A stretch of DNA of 64,000 nucleotides from Tethya wilhelma (taxonomy: Eukaryota > Porifera > Demospongiae > Tethyida > Tethyidae), in the NCBI GenBank assembly GCA_964030475.1, contig CAXIPT010000001.1:14022662-14086661 (forward strand), in the 5' to 3' direction. The notes beneath the pieces were generated by a model. The model did no database searches. It was given only the letters and a program-made list of their open reading frames with translations, and had not been told where the DNA came from. Position 1 is the stretch's first letter, and each line of letters begins with the position of its first letter. The translations under genes and the position numbers were made by a program. Shown here in pieces: positions 46,980-57,312 of the stretch.

Positions 46980-48305
46980 ATTGTGGTTCATGAGAGCTAT
47001 AATTAGAGAATCACCTCAAACAGACGTGCATGTTTTTTGTTTTTCTCAAAAGATTGATGTTTGCAATTGATATGTGGAGAACGAAATTTTACCAAATTAA
47101 TGAATTGCTGACTCCATTGTGACATCATCGATGACCATTACCAATTCATGTCTGCTATTTGCAATCAGCTGGCAGGAAAAAACTCATTATCTGGTTAGCT
47201 GTGTTTTGTGTACAGCAACAGAGAAGGAGACTCCTTGAGCCAAACATTCTTCTTTTGCTTGTCAGTGATCCCCAAAACAGTTAGCCATGCCCATGCTTGT
47301 AAATTGTCCTATCATCCCATTATACATACTACACACATATGAAAGGCAAATTTTTTTCAGATTTAAGGTAATCAATTGCAGAAAAGTAAAATTCTCATGC
47401 AAGCGCACTTATATATCTTAAGCTGTATGAAATATAAACAACATAATTATTTACAGTATTAATTTTTTATGGTGATAATAATAATTATTATAGTCACTAA
47501 AATTGTCTGAGACATAATATTCATAGAATGGTTCCTTTCATTAATTTATTAATTTGTCGGCATTCCACTGTAATCACCAATTTTTTGAGAAAAACAAACA
47601 TGCACATTTGAACCTAGTCTCGCGGGCCAGACTACACTGAAACCTACAGTACTGAGTCATGCCTTTCAGACAGCTGAAACTCTGATATCCCAACCTAAGG
47701 GTATAATTGCTGACACCATACATGCCTGCTTGTATTGTTTGTTATTCCTAGCAACTGTACTTGACATTCCAACTCTTTAATCCATTGCATCAATTTCTTA
47801 CGATACAAATCAAAGGTATTCCCTTTGTATAATGACAATATTATTACTCCTCTTGAGAGAAAATTACATAACAATAATTATTATAGGGGCTGACAAGATA
47901 ATTTTGTACTTGGTTTCTATAGTTAAAGAATGTTAATTTGGTCAAGGAAGCATTTTAAAACTAGAAAGAAAAAAAAACTACAGAGTGATTGCTATGTGAT
48001 CATAGGTATAATTATAGTGTTTAATAGCTGTAGTTTAAACAAATGGATAAATTGCTGCATATATTGTACATGTTGATGTTTAGGCTTTACCATTCCCCTC
48101 TTTTTGCATGACTTTTTTTTTATTACAATTAATTCTTGCTATCAAATTTTGTTAAAGTTCTTGTTAATCTGTAAAAGAATTGTAGAAATCATGGCATTGC
48201 ATGGCTGTATTGTTTCCAGTGATTTAATGGCAAATATTAATACTGCTGTGACATGTATTCACTATAATTATTGGCTAAAGTAGTTCTCAAATTCTCGACG
48301 GCAAT
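46980..48305. other. Non-coding stretch
   Basis: AT-rich, no convincing ORF, exon series or repeat family recognised. Confidence 0.5.
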
Positions 48306-49154
48306 TTACTGGATGTAAATCTCCAGCAGTTCAACTGTGGTGTCTTCATCATCAGTGTCTTGGTCCCCACAAATACGAACCTCAATATCCTCACTAGTGG
48401 AGGGAAGTTGAACACTGAACCAAGGTGGTGTGTTGAATGTGCAGCAATGACTGTTCAAACATCCCTGTCCATCCCACAGTGGCTCAGAATAATGTTTATT
48501 TGAAACAAAAGACCCAAAGTGTCCAGTATCACAAAAATAGTTGTCTCCAACATAGGAGGGTGGAGGTGTTCCATATCTGGAATCATTTGGAGCAGCACAG
48601 GGACAGGCAGATTGATGAAATTGTGGAGCTATGTTTTCATTTGGTTCAAATAAACCAGCTGCAAAGGTCCAGATGTGTTCACGAGGATAATGTCCATGGG
48701 TTACACTGAGACCATCAACATAGATGTCATCTGCTGTGCCATTTGAGTGCCGACCAAAGGCATCTGGTGAACAGTACTGGTAGCCAATGGCTCTGCCACA
48801 CACCTTGCTGTATTGGAAGTCATTTGTAGGAAATATCACTGGCACACAGCCACTACTGTTTACAGGTCGTCCACATGATCTGATTGAGGTGTATTCTCTC
48901 CATGGTGATGGACACTGCTGTGAGGGATCTCTCATGTTAAGAGAGGCTACTTTTGTCCAAGGTCCCTCTCCACAAGCTAGAATGATTCTAGGCAGCAGGT
49001 ATCGAACCTTAGTAATGATGTTCAATCTTACATCTTCCCTGACCTGGTTTGGAGGGCAGGTGTCTCCTCCATGTTCTGGTAGAATAGTGATGTGGAGGGT
49101 TTCTTGAGAGAAGACGACAGGAAACAGTAGAGTGACGGTGATAAATGCTAACAT
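48306..49154 (-). CDS. Secreted Cys-rich protein, lineage-specific family, complete
   Basis: Single-exon ORF of 282 residues with signal peptide MLAFITVTLLFPVVFSQ. Conserved segments: GGDTCPPNQVREDVR, GPWTKVASLNMRDPSQQCPS, REYTSIRSCGRP, VCGRAIGYQYCSPDAFGR, YVDGLSVTHG, HIWTFAAGL, CPCAAPNDS, a GDNYFCDTGHFGS block, LWDGQGC...CCTFNTPPWF and DIEVRICGDQD. About 16 Cys residues suggest a disulfide-rich extracellular fold. There is no transmembrane helix. I do not recognise a named domain. Paralogues are at 63496 (intact), 46555 and 62130 (dead), with a partial copy at 45451. A role in defence, adhesion or matrix is possible but unproven. Confidence 0.85.
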   Translation of the reverse strand: MLAFITVTLLFPVVFSQETLHITILPEHGGDTCPPNQVREDVRLNIITKVRYLLPRIILACGEGPWTKVASLNMRDPSQQCPSPWREYTSIRSCGRPVNSSGCVPVIFPTNDFQYSKVCGRAIGYQYCSPDAFGRHSNGTADDIYVDGLSVTHGHYPREHIWTFAAGLFEPNENIAPQFHQSACPCAAPNDSRYGTPPPSYVGDNYFCDTGHFGSFVSNKHYSEPLWDGQGCLNSHCCTFNTPPWFSVQLPSTSEDIEVRICGDQDTDDEDTTVELLEIYIQ

Positions 49155-49605
49155 TTTGATATACTGGTCAGAAAATTAGTTGATGATCTTGCCTGCATTG
49201 TTTACCTATATATCAAACATATTCATAGGTATTTGAAACGACTAGCTGACATTATGTAGCCAAATTACCACTTATGAGTGAAGTCACGCACGATGCATGC
49301 ATTAAATTCCTTCACCATGTATTTCACATTAATATTTACTCATGATTGTAATTGAGGTATCAGCCAGAATGAGTACAGAATCTTCTAAAATTTATTGTAA
49401 ATTGTATAACAATGTCAACTTGTGTGCTATAACTTTACATGACATGAGGAAATGGAAAGAATACCACACCATGCAATTACTTATCTCATGCAACAATGCA
49501 TACAGAAACAGCCTACATTATACTCACGGTATTTCTACAAGAATGCACATCTGTATGCATTTCTAACTTTGAATCGCATGAAAGTTCATTTGAAAAATAC
49601 CTTGA

Positions 49606-49700
49606 GATCTATAGCTGGGATTCAAACCGAGGTCTTTCAAATTCTAGTCGAATGCAGCAACTACATGCTCTTAACATTGAGCTACTAGAACTCACTGGCA
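49606..49700 (-). mobile_element. tRNA-derived SINE head (right-arm copy)
   Basis: Inverted counterpart of 44920-45010. Confidence 0.65.
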
Positions 49701-49877
49701 TTGCATGGAGCAGAGAATAGTCATAGACACTAGTCAACTTTCAAACCAGATCTCAAGACTTGAATGTAACATGCAGTGGCGGATCCAGGGGGTTCGTTGG
49801 GTTAATTCAGACAAACCCCCCGTTTAGCCAGCTTGCGGGTAAAAAAACTTGTAGAGAATCAGTAGAAAACTAACTAA

Positions 49878-50070
49878 TACCGTATAGCGGGAAATTTTCG
49901 TTGGTGCAAAATTTCGTATAAACGCGCCAGAAAAAATTTTCATTGTTGTAAATTTCGTATACGTGGCATGCGCTCGTATAAAGTAAATGCGGAAGTTAAA
50001 TTTTCGCAGTTTTAATTTTCGTATATTCAAACGGCATACGAAAAATACGAAAATTTCCCGCTATACGGTA
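49878..50070. mobile_element. Polymorphic MITE with TA target duplication
   Basis: Termini TACCGTATAGCGGGAAATTT and AAATTTCCCGCTATACGGTA are perfect inverted repeats. The other arm has the uninterrupted site (TTAGTTAG next to TA at 44741-44742), so the element inserted into a TA dinucleotide and duplicated it. Confidence 0.93.
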
Positions 50071-50897
50071 GATTCTTACACAAGTATAAAACTTAATTTG
50101 AGAGTGAATTTAGGCCTGGGAATAAGCCTAGAAAGCCTAGATACGGGCACAAAAACAGCTAAGCCAGCCACCTAGCGCAAGTGACACTGCTTGCTCGCTG
50201 TAAAGTGCAAAGTCCATGCAACTAGGAAATGGGCGGAGCTGATCATGGAAATAGGCATGGTTTATCAAAACTGGGGTTTTGTCCACCAAAATTTTTCCCA
50301 GGCCACGCTTCGCATGCACTTTGACTCAATCCCTCCTTTCGCGGGGGAGGAAAGTCGAACACTGAACCAAGGTGGTGTGTTGAATGTGCAAAATTAAAAA
50401 AAAAATTTTGACACGAAAATTTTACAAGTTATGGTAGTAACATTTGCTGTGAGTATTTCCTGTTAGACCTTCCATGAAAACGAAGCAAGAGATTCCCATT
50501 TTTGTGGGCCACATTCTAAATGTACAAGTATCTCACAGGATGCCATCATGTAGTTGTTCGCACATGGCATTGTGTTCATTGTATAGTTCATCAGGTCTGG
50601 CATTTGTGCAGTTGTGTAGTAAGTCTCAGATGAAAGAAGTTGTTACATTTTTGTTGGAGAGGAAATTTTCACAATAGACACACATGCACACATGCACACA
50701 CACAAATTATAGTTGCATGACCCTTAAGTGTGAGAGGAGAGGTGGGGGGCACTCTATGCATGGTTGAGTGCCGCACACTTAAGAACATGCAACTATTTTG
50801 TTTACCATTGACCCCCTGTGACCCCAGCTACTCTATTGTCACCTCCACCCATCCAGTAACTGGCAATTAAAACTTTGGCTGCTAGACAATGGCAAAC

Positions 50898-50935
<38 letters not shown>

Positions 50936-51294
50936 AGCCACTCAGTCATGACCTTATAATGATTTGCTTATGCTAATATGATGAGTTCATGCATGACATT
51001 CCATAACTATCACTTGTGCAGCTGTGTATATAGTAAGTCTCAGATAAAAAGAAGTTGTTGTACATTTTTATCTTCGCAACAGACACACATGCACACACAC
51101 AACCACACATCCACTCACAAGCACAGCAACTAGAGATATCCTCAAAATGTTGGGCGGGGGGGTTATTTGTTTGGTTGGTTTTTTGGGAGATTTTTTTCCT
51201 GTTTTTTTTGGTTTGGTTTGGTTTGGTTTGGTTTTAGTTGGGTTTTTTTTTTTTCATTAAAACTTATGGTGTGATAATATCAACTCCCTTGTAG

Positions 51295-51736
51295 CTTGGC
51301 TATACCATACCTCAAAAGGAGTCCTCTTCTAAACTGAAGGAGACTAACACACAAGAGACTTGCACTGGTCAGGAGAGTACTAAGATCACTGAACCTGAAG
51401 AACCGTTAGTTATGGAGACCCAACCAGCAACTGTGGCTCAAACTAGCCGGAAAGGACCGAGATTAAAGTTAAAGAGTGTTACTAAACCAACAGCTTCTCA
51501 CAAAGTGTCCTCTGAAAGTGAAGAAACACATGTGAAAAGCACTGATTGTGTAAGCTATGTCCACATTCATGCACTTAAAGTTTTGTGTGCTGAACTAAAA
51601 TATTTGCAGATCTATGTACGACCTTGATTGTGTAATCACACACACGCACACACACACACAAATTAGGAGCATGTAAATGAGGAGGAGCCCACAACTGGGA
51701 CTGATCACCATGCTGTAGAAGATCTTCAAATAGACC
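51295..51736 (+). CDS. Partial copy of the unknown coiled-coil gene (two exons)
   Basis: Exons 51295-51549 and 51667-51736 repeat 43770-43516 and about 43392-43325 in opposite orientation with few changes (for example S to P and T to M in the EEPLV region). The copy stops at the n at 51737 and the rest of the gene is absent. Best read as the other haplotype, not a functional second gene. Confidence 0.75.
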
Positions 51737-51737
51737 N

Positions 51738-52375
51738 AATTAATTTAGGTATGAGAAACATGCAGCAATGCTGTATATAGGTGATTGTTTACAATGTCAT
51801 ATAATTCATTATTATGGACATTGTAGGCAGGCATTCATGCATGCAGTCAAACCTTATATGTTTCTGACAGAGTTTCTCAATTGCACATGTACCCAAGTAT
51901 AGATATGTGTGTGTGTGGGGGGGGGGGAGGTAGAATTAGCAGGGGTTGGGAGGGCTTTTGTCCACCAAAATTGAACAGCTTATAAAACCTATATAGTGGC
52001 TATATTACCAGAACTTATTTTTTATAAGGCCTATAAGCTACTGGTTAGTTAAACATGGTGATTCACCAATTGTTTTCCGGTCATCAGAGGAGCTCCCTGA
52101 CTGTCATTGCATAACCACAGATTTTGGTCCACATACTGAAATTCCTCTCAAGCTATTTTGGTTTGGTACCTGTTTCTTTACAAAGGATTGGACACGATTA
52201 AAGAAGCTGTGTTGTCAGTGTCTTTTCTTAGTTTACCTACATGAGGCTTTTTCTGAGCATGCTCAGTATGCTTATTCTTAAAAGAGGGTGGGTTGTTATG
52301 GCTTGGACACTTACATTAGTGGTTACCTAGTTGGTGTACTATTCACACTTCTTACATTACTATAACAGAAGTATG

Positions 52376-52466
<91 letters not shown>

Positions 52467-52786
52467 NTGCTGCTAGTACTTATCTTCAGGTCGGTACCAA
52501 AGCAGAAAATTCATACAATGACCCAGCAATTCCCTGTTGCTGACAATACACACAATTTCGAGCTTCCCCAGCAGGCATGCTTAGCATTTCAGTTTGGTAT
52601 GTGCAAAATAATGTTTTACAATCATTTCATAAATGACTTCTGCATCAATTTACATATGTGCAAGTATAAATTATAGCAACATTTTTTTCAATGTCATGTT
52701 AAATAGATAATAATATTTGGTATAATATGTAACACAAACCATTCCCTACATGTCAGGCTCATCTCAGTATAATATTATATGTCAAG
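51738..52786. other. Non-coding stretch with a (TG)n tract and n join
   Basis: No gene recognised. TG repeats run 52376-52476, with n at 52477. Confidence 0.6.
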
Positions 52787-53914
52787 CTAGGTAGCTAATG
52801 TTTTCAATTGAAACATCTCATGGTCTGGTTCAGCATTCGACTCATCGAAAGGAACTATCAGATTTTCCTTTTCTTCTGCTCGGCAGTTGGTATGAACCAT
52901 TTTCCCACACCCTCTAAATTGAGACTGCATTGGTGCGAAATCTCCATCTTTCATCGACTTGTACCTGCCTCCCAGTTGGATTCGACGGCAATGATGTAAT
53001 CCCTTATTTATGCACAGGAGCAACATCCACAGTATTACCATGGAGGCTGCTACTCCTATCACTGTCCAAGCAAAACAGGCTGTGATGTACCACTGAAACA
53101 TGTGTACCATTTCGTTGGATTCTAAGCTCATATTTGACGTATCGTTCAAGTTCTTGATGAGGTAGTACTGATGGTTATAGTTGCGAATGTAGCCCGTTTG
53201 GAAAAACCACAGTCCTAGTGCAATGATAGTACAACCTAGAGCAAGGTTGATGACAAACTTTGAAGGATAAAATACACGTGCAGCAGAAAAAATAATGCAA
53301 CCGAGTACGATTGTGGTAAGTACGGAGTGAATGTGACCTTCAATGACTTGTTGTCCCCGAAGGTGAAAGAAGAAGAGAATACTTTCGGACACAAACGCAA
53401 TACAAACAAAAATTGGGCTCGTCTGCTTAGGTAGGTATATCACCATTGCAATGATGTCGATCACTCCCGCCATCAGAAATCCACCATACACTGTAGCGTG
53501 GTAGGGTTTCTTTATACCATGATTGTCTATTGTGCCGTCGTCATTCCAGATGTGGAATGGGTGCTCTAAGAGCGCCACGTGTGCTTTTCCGTGTGGAGGC
53601 GTTTTCACAACAAGGAAGATTTCAATGATGATGCCAATGGTCGGGATAATGATCTTGATGATAGGTTCAAACGGAAAGCGAGGACTGCAGCAAGGCTGAG
53701 GCAGCCACGTATAGTGTTCCAAATGTTCATTTAACTTGGCATCTACCTCACTCTCGACTATTGATTGAGTCCTTTTGCCATTCTTCTTTGTTTTGAAAAT
53801 TTGGGGTCCCCTTTCTCTGATTAGACTCCACATTGATGGAATCACCCAGGCAGTTAGGCCCCAGAGCATGTAGAAGAACCCACCAATCATGTGCCCATCG
53901 ACATGAGGTGCCAT
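52787..53914 (-). CDS. Multi-pass membrane protein, TMEM45/DUF716-like
   Basis: Intronless ORF of 375 residues from ATG 53914 (MAPHVDGHMIGGFFYMLWGL) to 52787. HxxxGxFF near the N-terminus, a central EHPFHIWNDDG segment, ATVYGGFLMAGVIDI, GHIHSVLTTIVLGC and CTIIALGLWFFQTG match the style of the TMEM45 (DUF716) family. Roughly seven hydrophobic helices can be counted: residues about 10-28, 85-105, 145-165, 172-188, 200-218, 225-242 and 285-310. The C-terminal cytoplasmic tail is hydrophilic. Function is unknown in animals. The isolated codon before the ATG is GTG and was not used. Confidence 0.78.
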   Translation of the reverse strand: MAPHVDGHMIGGFFYMLWGLTAWVIPSMWSLIRERGPQIFKTKKNGKRTQSIVESEVDAKLNEHLEHYTWLPQPCCSPRFPFEPIIKIIIPTIGIIIEIFLVVKTPPHGKAHVALLEHPFHIWNDDGTIDNHGIKKPYHATVYGGFLMAGVIDIIAMVIYLPKQTSPIFVCIAFVSESILFFFHLRGQQVIEGHIHSVLTTIVLGCIIFSAARVFYPSKFVINLALGCTIIALGLWFFQTGYIRNYNHQYYLIKNLNDTSNMSLESNEMVHMFQWYITACFAWTVIGVAASMVILWMLLLCINKGLHHCRRIQLGGRYKSMKDGDFAPMQSQFRGCGKMVHTNCRAEEKENLIVPFDESNAEPDHEMFQLKTLAT

Positions 53915-56900
53915 CACTCACTGTTATACTCGAGTGATTTATAATAATAAGTTAATTATTGCTGGCGAAGTTTTCAGAAATTTCTAATCAGCACAAGGAT
54001 TCGAACAGGGAATCGCCGACTACAATGAAGAAAATTTAATTAGTGTCTGAATTAGCACACATAATTTACTAGAGCGTGATAATTCATGTTTTGTTTATTT
54101 TCTTATTTGTTTGTTGTTATGTTGTTTTTTTCTGTGAGTAACCATGTTGAAACTTATGCCTGGAATTTTAACATGACACCCAAGTTAAACTAAGCCTCTT
54201 TGATTCTTTTTTGCAAAATAATCATTGCATGATCAGCAAAATGACTATCACATGTCACAGCTAGTGTGCATCCTTTTATGATGATCATGTTAGTAAAATT
54301 CATTGTGTGCTCATGCAGTACATGCTGATCATTAATTATTCATAGTTTGTGATCAAGTAAACATCTTTGGTGTCCAGTACTATCCACCCCCTTTATAGAT
54401 AGCCATAGTTTGCAGTAACCAATAAATTTAAATAAGTTTCTTTTTAACAATTATATGCATAAAGGTGGTTGGGATAAATCTCTGGCTCTTGGACTATCAT
54501 AATATGATTACAAGCTAAAAAGCGTGGGCCAGTTTAAGTCCTAGCTATGTACCCAGCAATCATTGACAAATCTAATTGTGTGATGTATCCATTCAAAAGT
54601 TTTGAGTTTATATATACAACTCCCTTACACTATATATGCAAGCTTAAAAGTTTACTGGCCTTCTCTAGTCAACTATAACGTTATCAATCTATAGGCTAAT
54701 TGAAATAATTATGGATGACCAAGATTGGTGTGGGGAGTTACTAGGGACCTCCAACATGAAGTATACATCTTTGGTGTCCACAACTATCCACCCCCTTTAT
54801 AGATAGCCATAGCCTTTTAACAATTATACGCATAAAGGTGGCCGGGATAAATCTCTGGCTCTTGTACTATCGTATCTCTTATGATCCACATGCATGTATA
54901 AATAATGTTCATGCACTCGGAACTGTTTCAGTATTACTTTTATTGTATCATGTTAATTAATAGTATCTGAGTTAAAATAGCAATAACAATAATAAGTTAT
55001 TATTTTGTTAGTAAATTAATATGATAAAATTAAAACATGAACTGCCATAATATAGCCAGTTGTGTATGGTTTACTCTTAAGTCTTTGCAGCTGTTTGTTC
55101 AGTATCTAGTTTCATGATAATTTTGTACCTATTCACTGTTCATTCAAGTTACTGTATATCTCCCTGCTATATATACTTTAATACTTAACATGAATTCAAA
55201 ATTGTATGTACATATTATTATACAGTCAAATTACACATAAAATTGTAAACTTCAGTAATTAGTGTCGTTGCTAGTGAGATTAGGCTTGCAAAAACTTACT
55301 TGAAATTGGTAGACCCACAGCCCTGTCAATTGCAAAACACAATCTATATTATACTCAGAAGTATGTGTGTAACATCGCATTATATAGGCATACAGATATT
55401 CATTTAGACTATGAATATGCTGTGCTCACATGTGACGGATTGACTACGAATATAATAATAATTATGGATAAGATGACAAAATTGAAGGTAAACAAAGTTC
55501 CATAAAACAAGTTACAAACAACCAGCTTAAAAATAATGAGCTTTGTAGTCATTAAAATAGGTAATGAAAACAATAAGTAGTTTATTCATGCAAAAGTTAA
55601 TGTTGTAGTCTCTCTCTCTCAGTCTTGCATTGAAACATAATACAAACAGCCTTATAGATACTAAGACATTAAAGACAAGAGTGATTTAGTGAGTCAATCG
55701 ACCACCATATCAGTATCATGCAATGTAAGACTGAGAGTAAGAGAGACTACAACATTAACTTTTGCATGAACAAAACACTCGTTCAGGCACACCCATGCAT
55801 CACCCATAATTATGTACCATACTATATACTTCTATTTAGCCAAAATTAATTTCGTTTCAATATTATTTCTGACATCCATCCTTACACTCATAGACATGAA
55901 GGCTCAATATCCTGATGGCCAGCAAGTTGTTCCCCAGGAATATAGTGAATTTTAATACTCTCCAGTAGGAGCAATTTTTTTCATCATTTTAGCCAGCTTC
56001 TATAGATAGCAACAGTCTTTAAACGTCAGCTAATGTTTTAAAATTATTTGTAGCTGCAATGTCATGTGTGTGTGTGTTTTGATAATATATCTGTATACCT
56101 ATTATGCATCGGAAGTCTTTACTAGTTTGTGACAATTATAACTCAATTATTAATGCACAATATACTTGACAATCAGAATGATTATTGTTTTGTGTATAAT
56201 AATATTATATATAGGCAAGCCTAGCAAATTCAGTTTCGTCAGTCTTTATATACATGCATGGCCTATATAGACTATACTGTCAATGCATGTCTCCTCCAAC
56301 AACAATTAGGATGAGGTTGTTAACGTTAACGTTGTCAGGGAGAACAGTAGCCAGACAAGATGAACTAGTACAGATGATGACAACCTAGGCCTGTTTGATC
56401 CACAGTTGACAAGAGAGAAAAGAGAAGTTGACAGTTTTAGCATAATTATCTTGGATCAACAACATCTCCCGGGGCAGCAATCAAGTAGAGAGAGACTCTA
56501 CACAGTATTAGTAGCACTGTACATGTACTCCACTGCTTGGTTTCAATATTAAGTATTTCAGTATAACTATAGCATTGAGTCTCTCACCACTCCTCATTCC
56601 TCCTATGACAACCACATGGGTGATGCATGGTGGAGACAACTATAAGAATTGAATGAGCTAGAATAAATTGAAATGCACAATCACATATGCATGGACTGAG
56701 AACATATAATGTATGCATGATGAGACAGAATTTATATTTTAAAAACTTGTCTACTTGGTTCCTTCAGTCAGAGAAACAAAGTGAAACACCAGCACTAGAA
56801 TCTACCTGAATCACCACCCTCAAGCTTCATGCCTAGAACTGAGCATGCGCAGAATATTAGACACGTGGCCACGACAGACGCAAGTCCAAGCAGTCGACCT

Positions 56901-57312
56901 TGAAGTGTCAGACCAGACTAATTTTCCCATTTGCACCTATTAGCAAGTATTCTCACCATGGCAGCACAAATCCCAGAGGTGAAAACTGTGAGAAGCTGTC
57001 GAGTAAAGCTCTACGATGGAATCGTAACCTAGACAGACTGTGACTGGAAATTATAAGCTTCTGGGTCATGGTGGTCTCAGTTTCATGTCAAGTTGATAGT
57101 CAGAAGCCTTGAAGTGACAAAAATAACAGCACTGATAATGGTAAGTGATCAGAAAAAATTTAATGGTTTAGTTTAAGAGCTAAGCAATCAACTCTTAGCT
57201 GATTCAGCACGTATTTATTATAAACCTTACAGGTTCTGATTTCGGTGCCCATCTTCTTGCCTACACTCATATTATAGCCCCACAAACTTACTATAGTACT
57301 GTACAAAGAAAC
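53915..57312. other. 3.4-kb non-coding region with repeats
   Basis: AT-rich, no exon series seen. It contains a direct repeat: ACATCTTTGGTGTCC ... CTATCCACCCCCTTTATAGA ... AATCTCTGGCTCTTG at 54363-54505 and again at 54767-54870. It also holds a foldback element at 55587-55768. The last few hundred bases before 57313 probably include the 5' UTR and promoter of the Ser-rich gene. Confidence 0.6.
55587..55768. mobile_element. Foldback element with about 45-bp inverted repeats
   Basis: CATGCAAAAGTTAATGTTGT...CAGTCTTGCATTG at 55588-55632 pairs with CAATGTAAGACTG...ACAACATTAACTTTTGCATG at 55721-55768; the middle is unrelated. Confidence 0.85.

Larger units (their letters stand above)
48795..51736. 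repeat. Right arm of large inverted repeat
   Basis: Inverted copy of 43325-45806, running up to the n at 51737. Longer than the left arm because of a MITE (49878-50070) and extra sequence at about 50730-51130 containing a partial tandem copy (GTAAGTCTCAGAT...AGAAGTTGTT). Confidence 0.93.

Noticed and set aside
53990..54020. Possible tRNA (GATTCGAACAGGGAATC)
   Set aside because: Resembles a T-arm only; no acceptor, D or anticodon arms around it.
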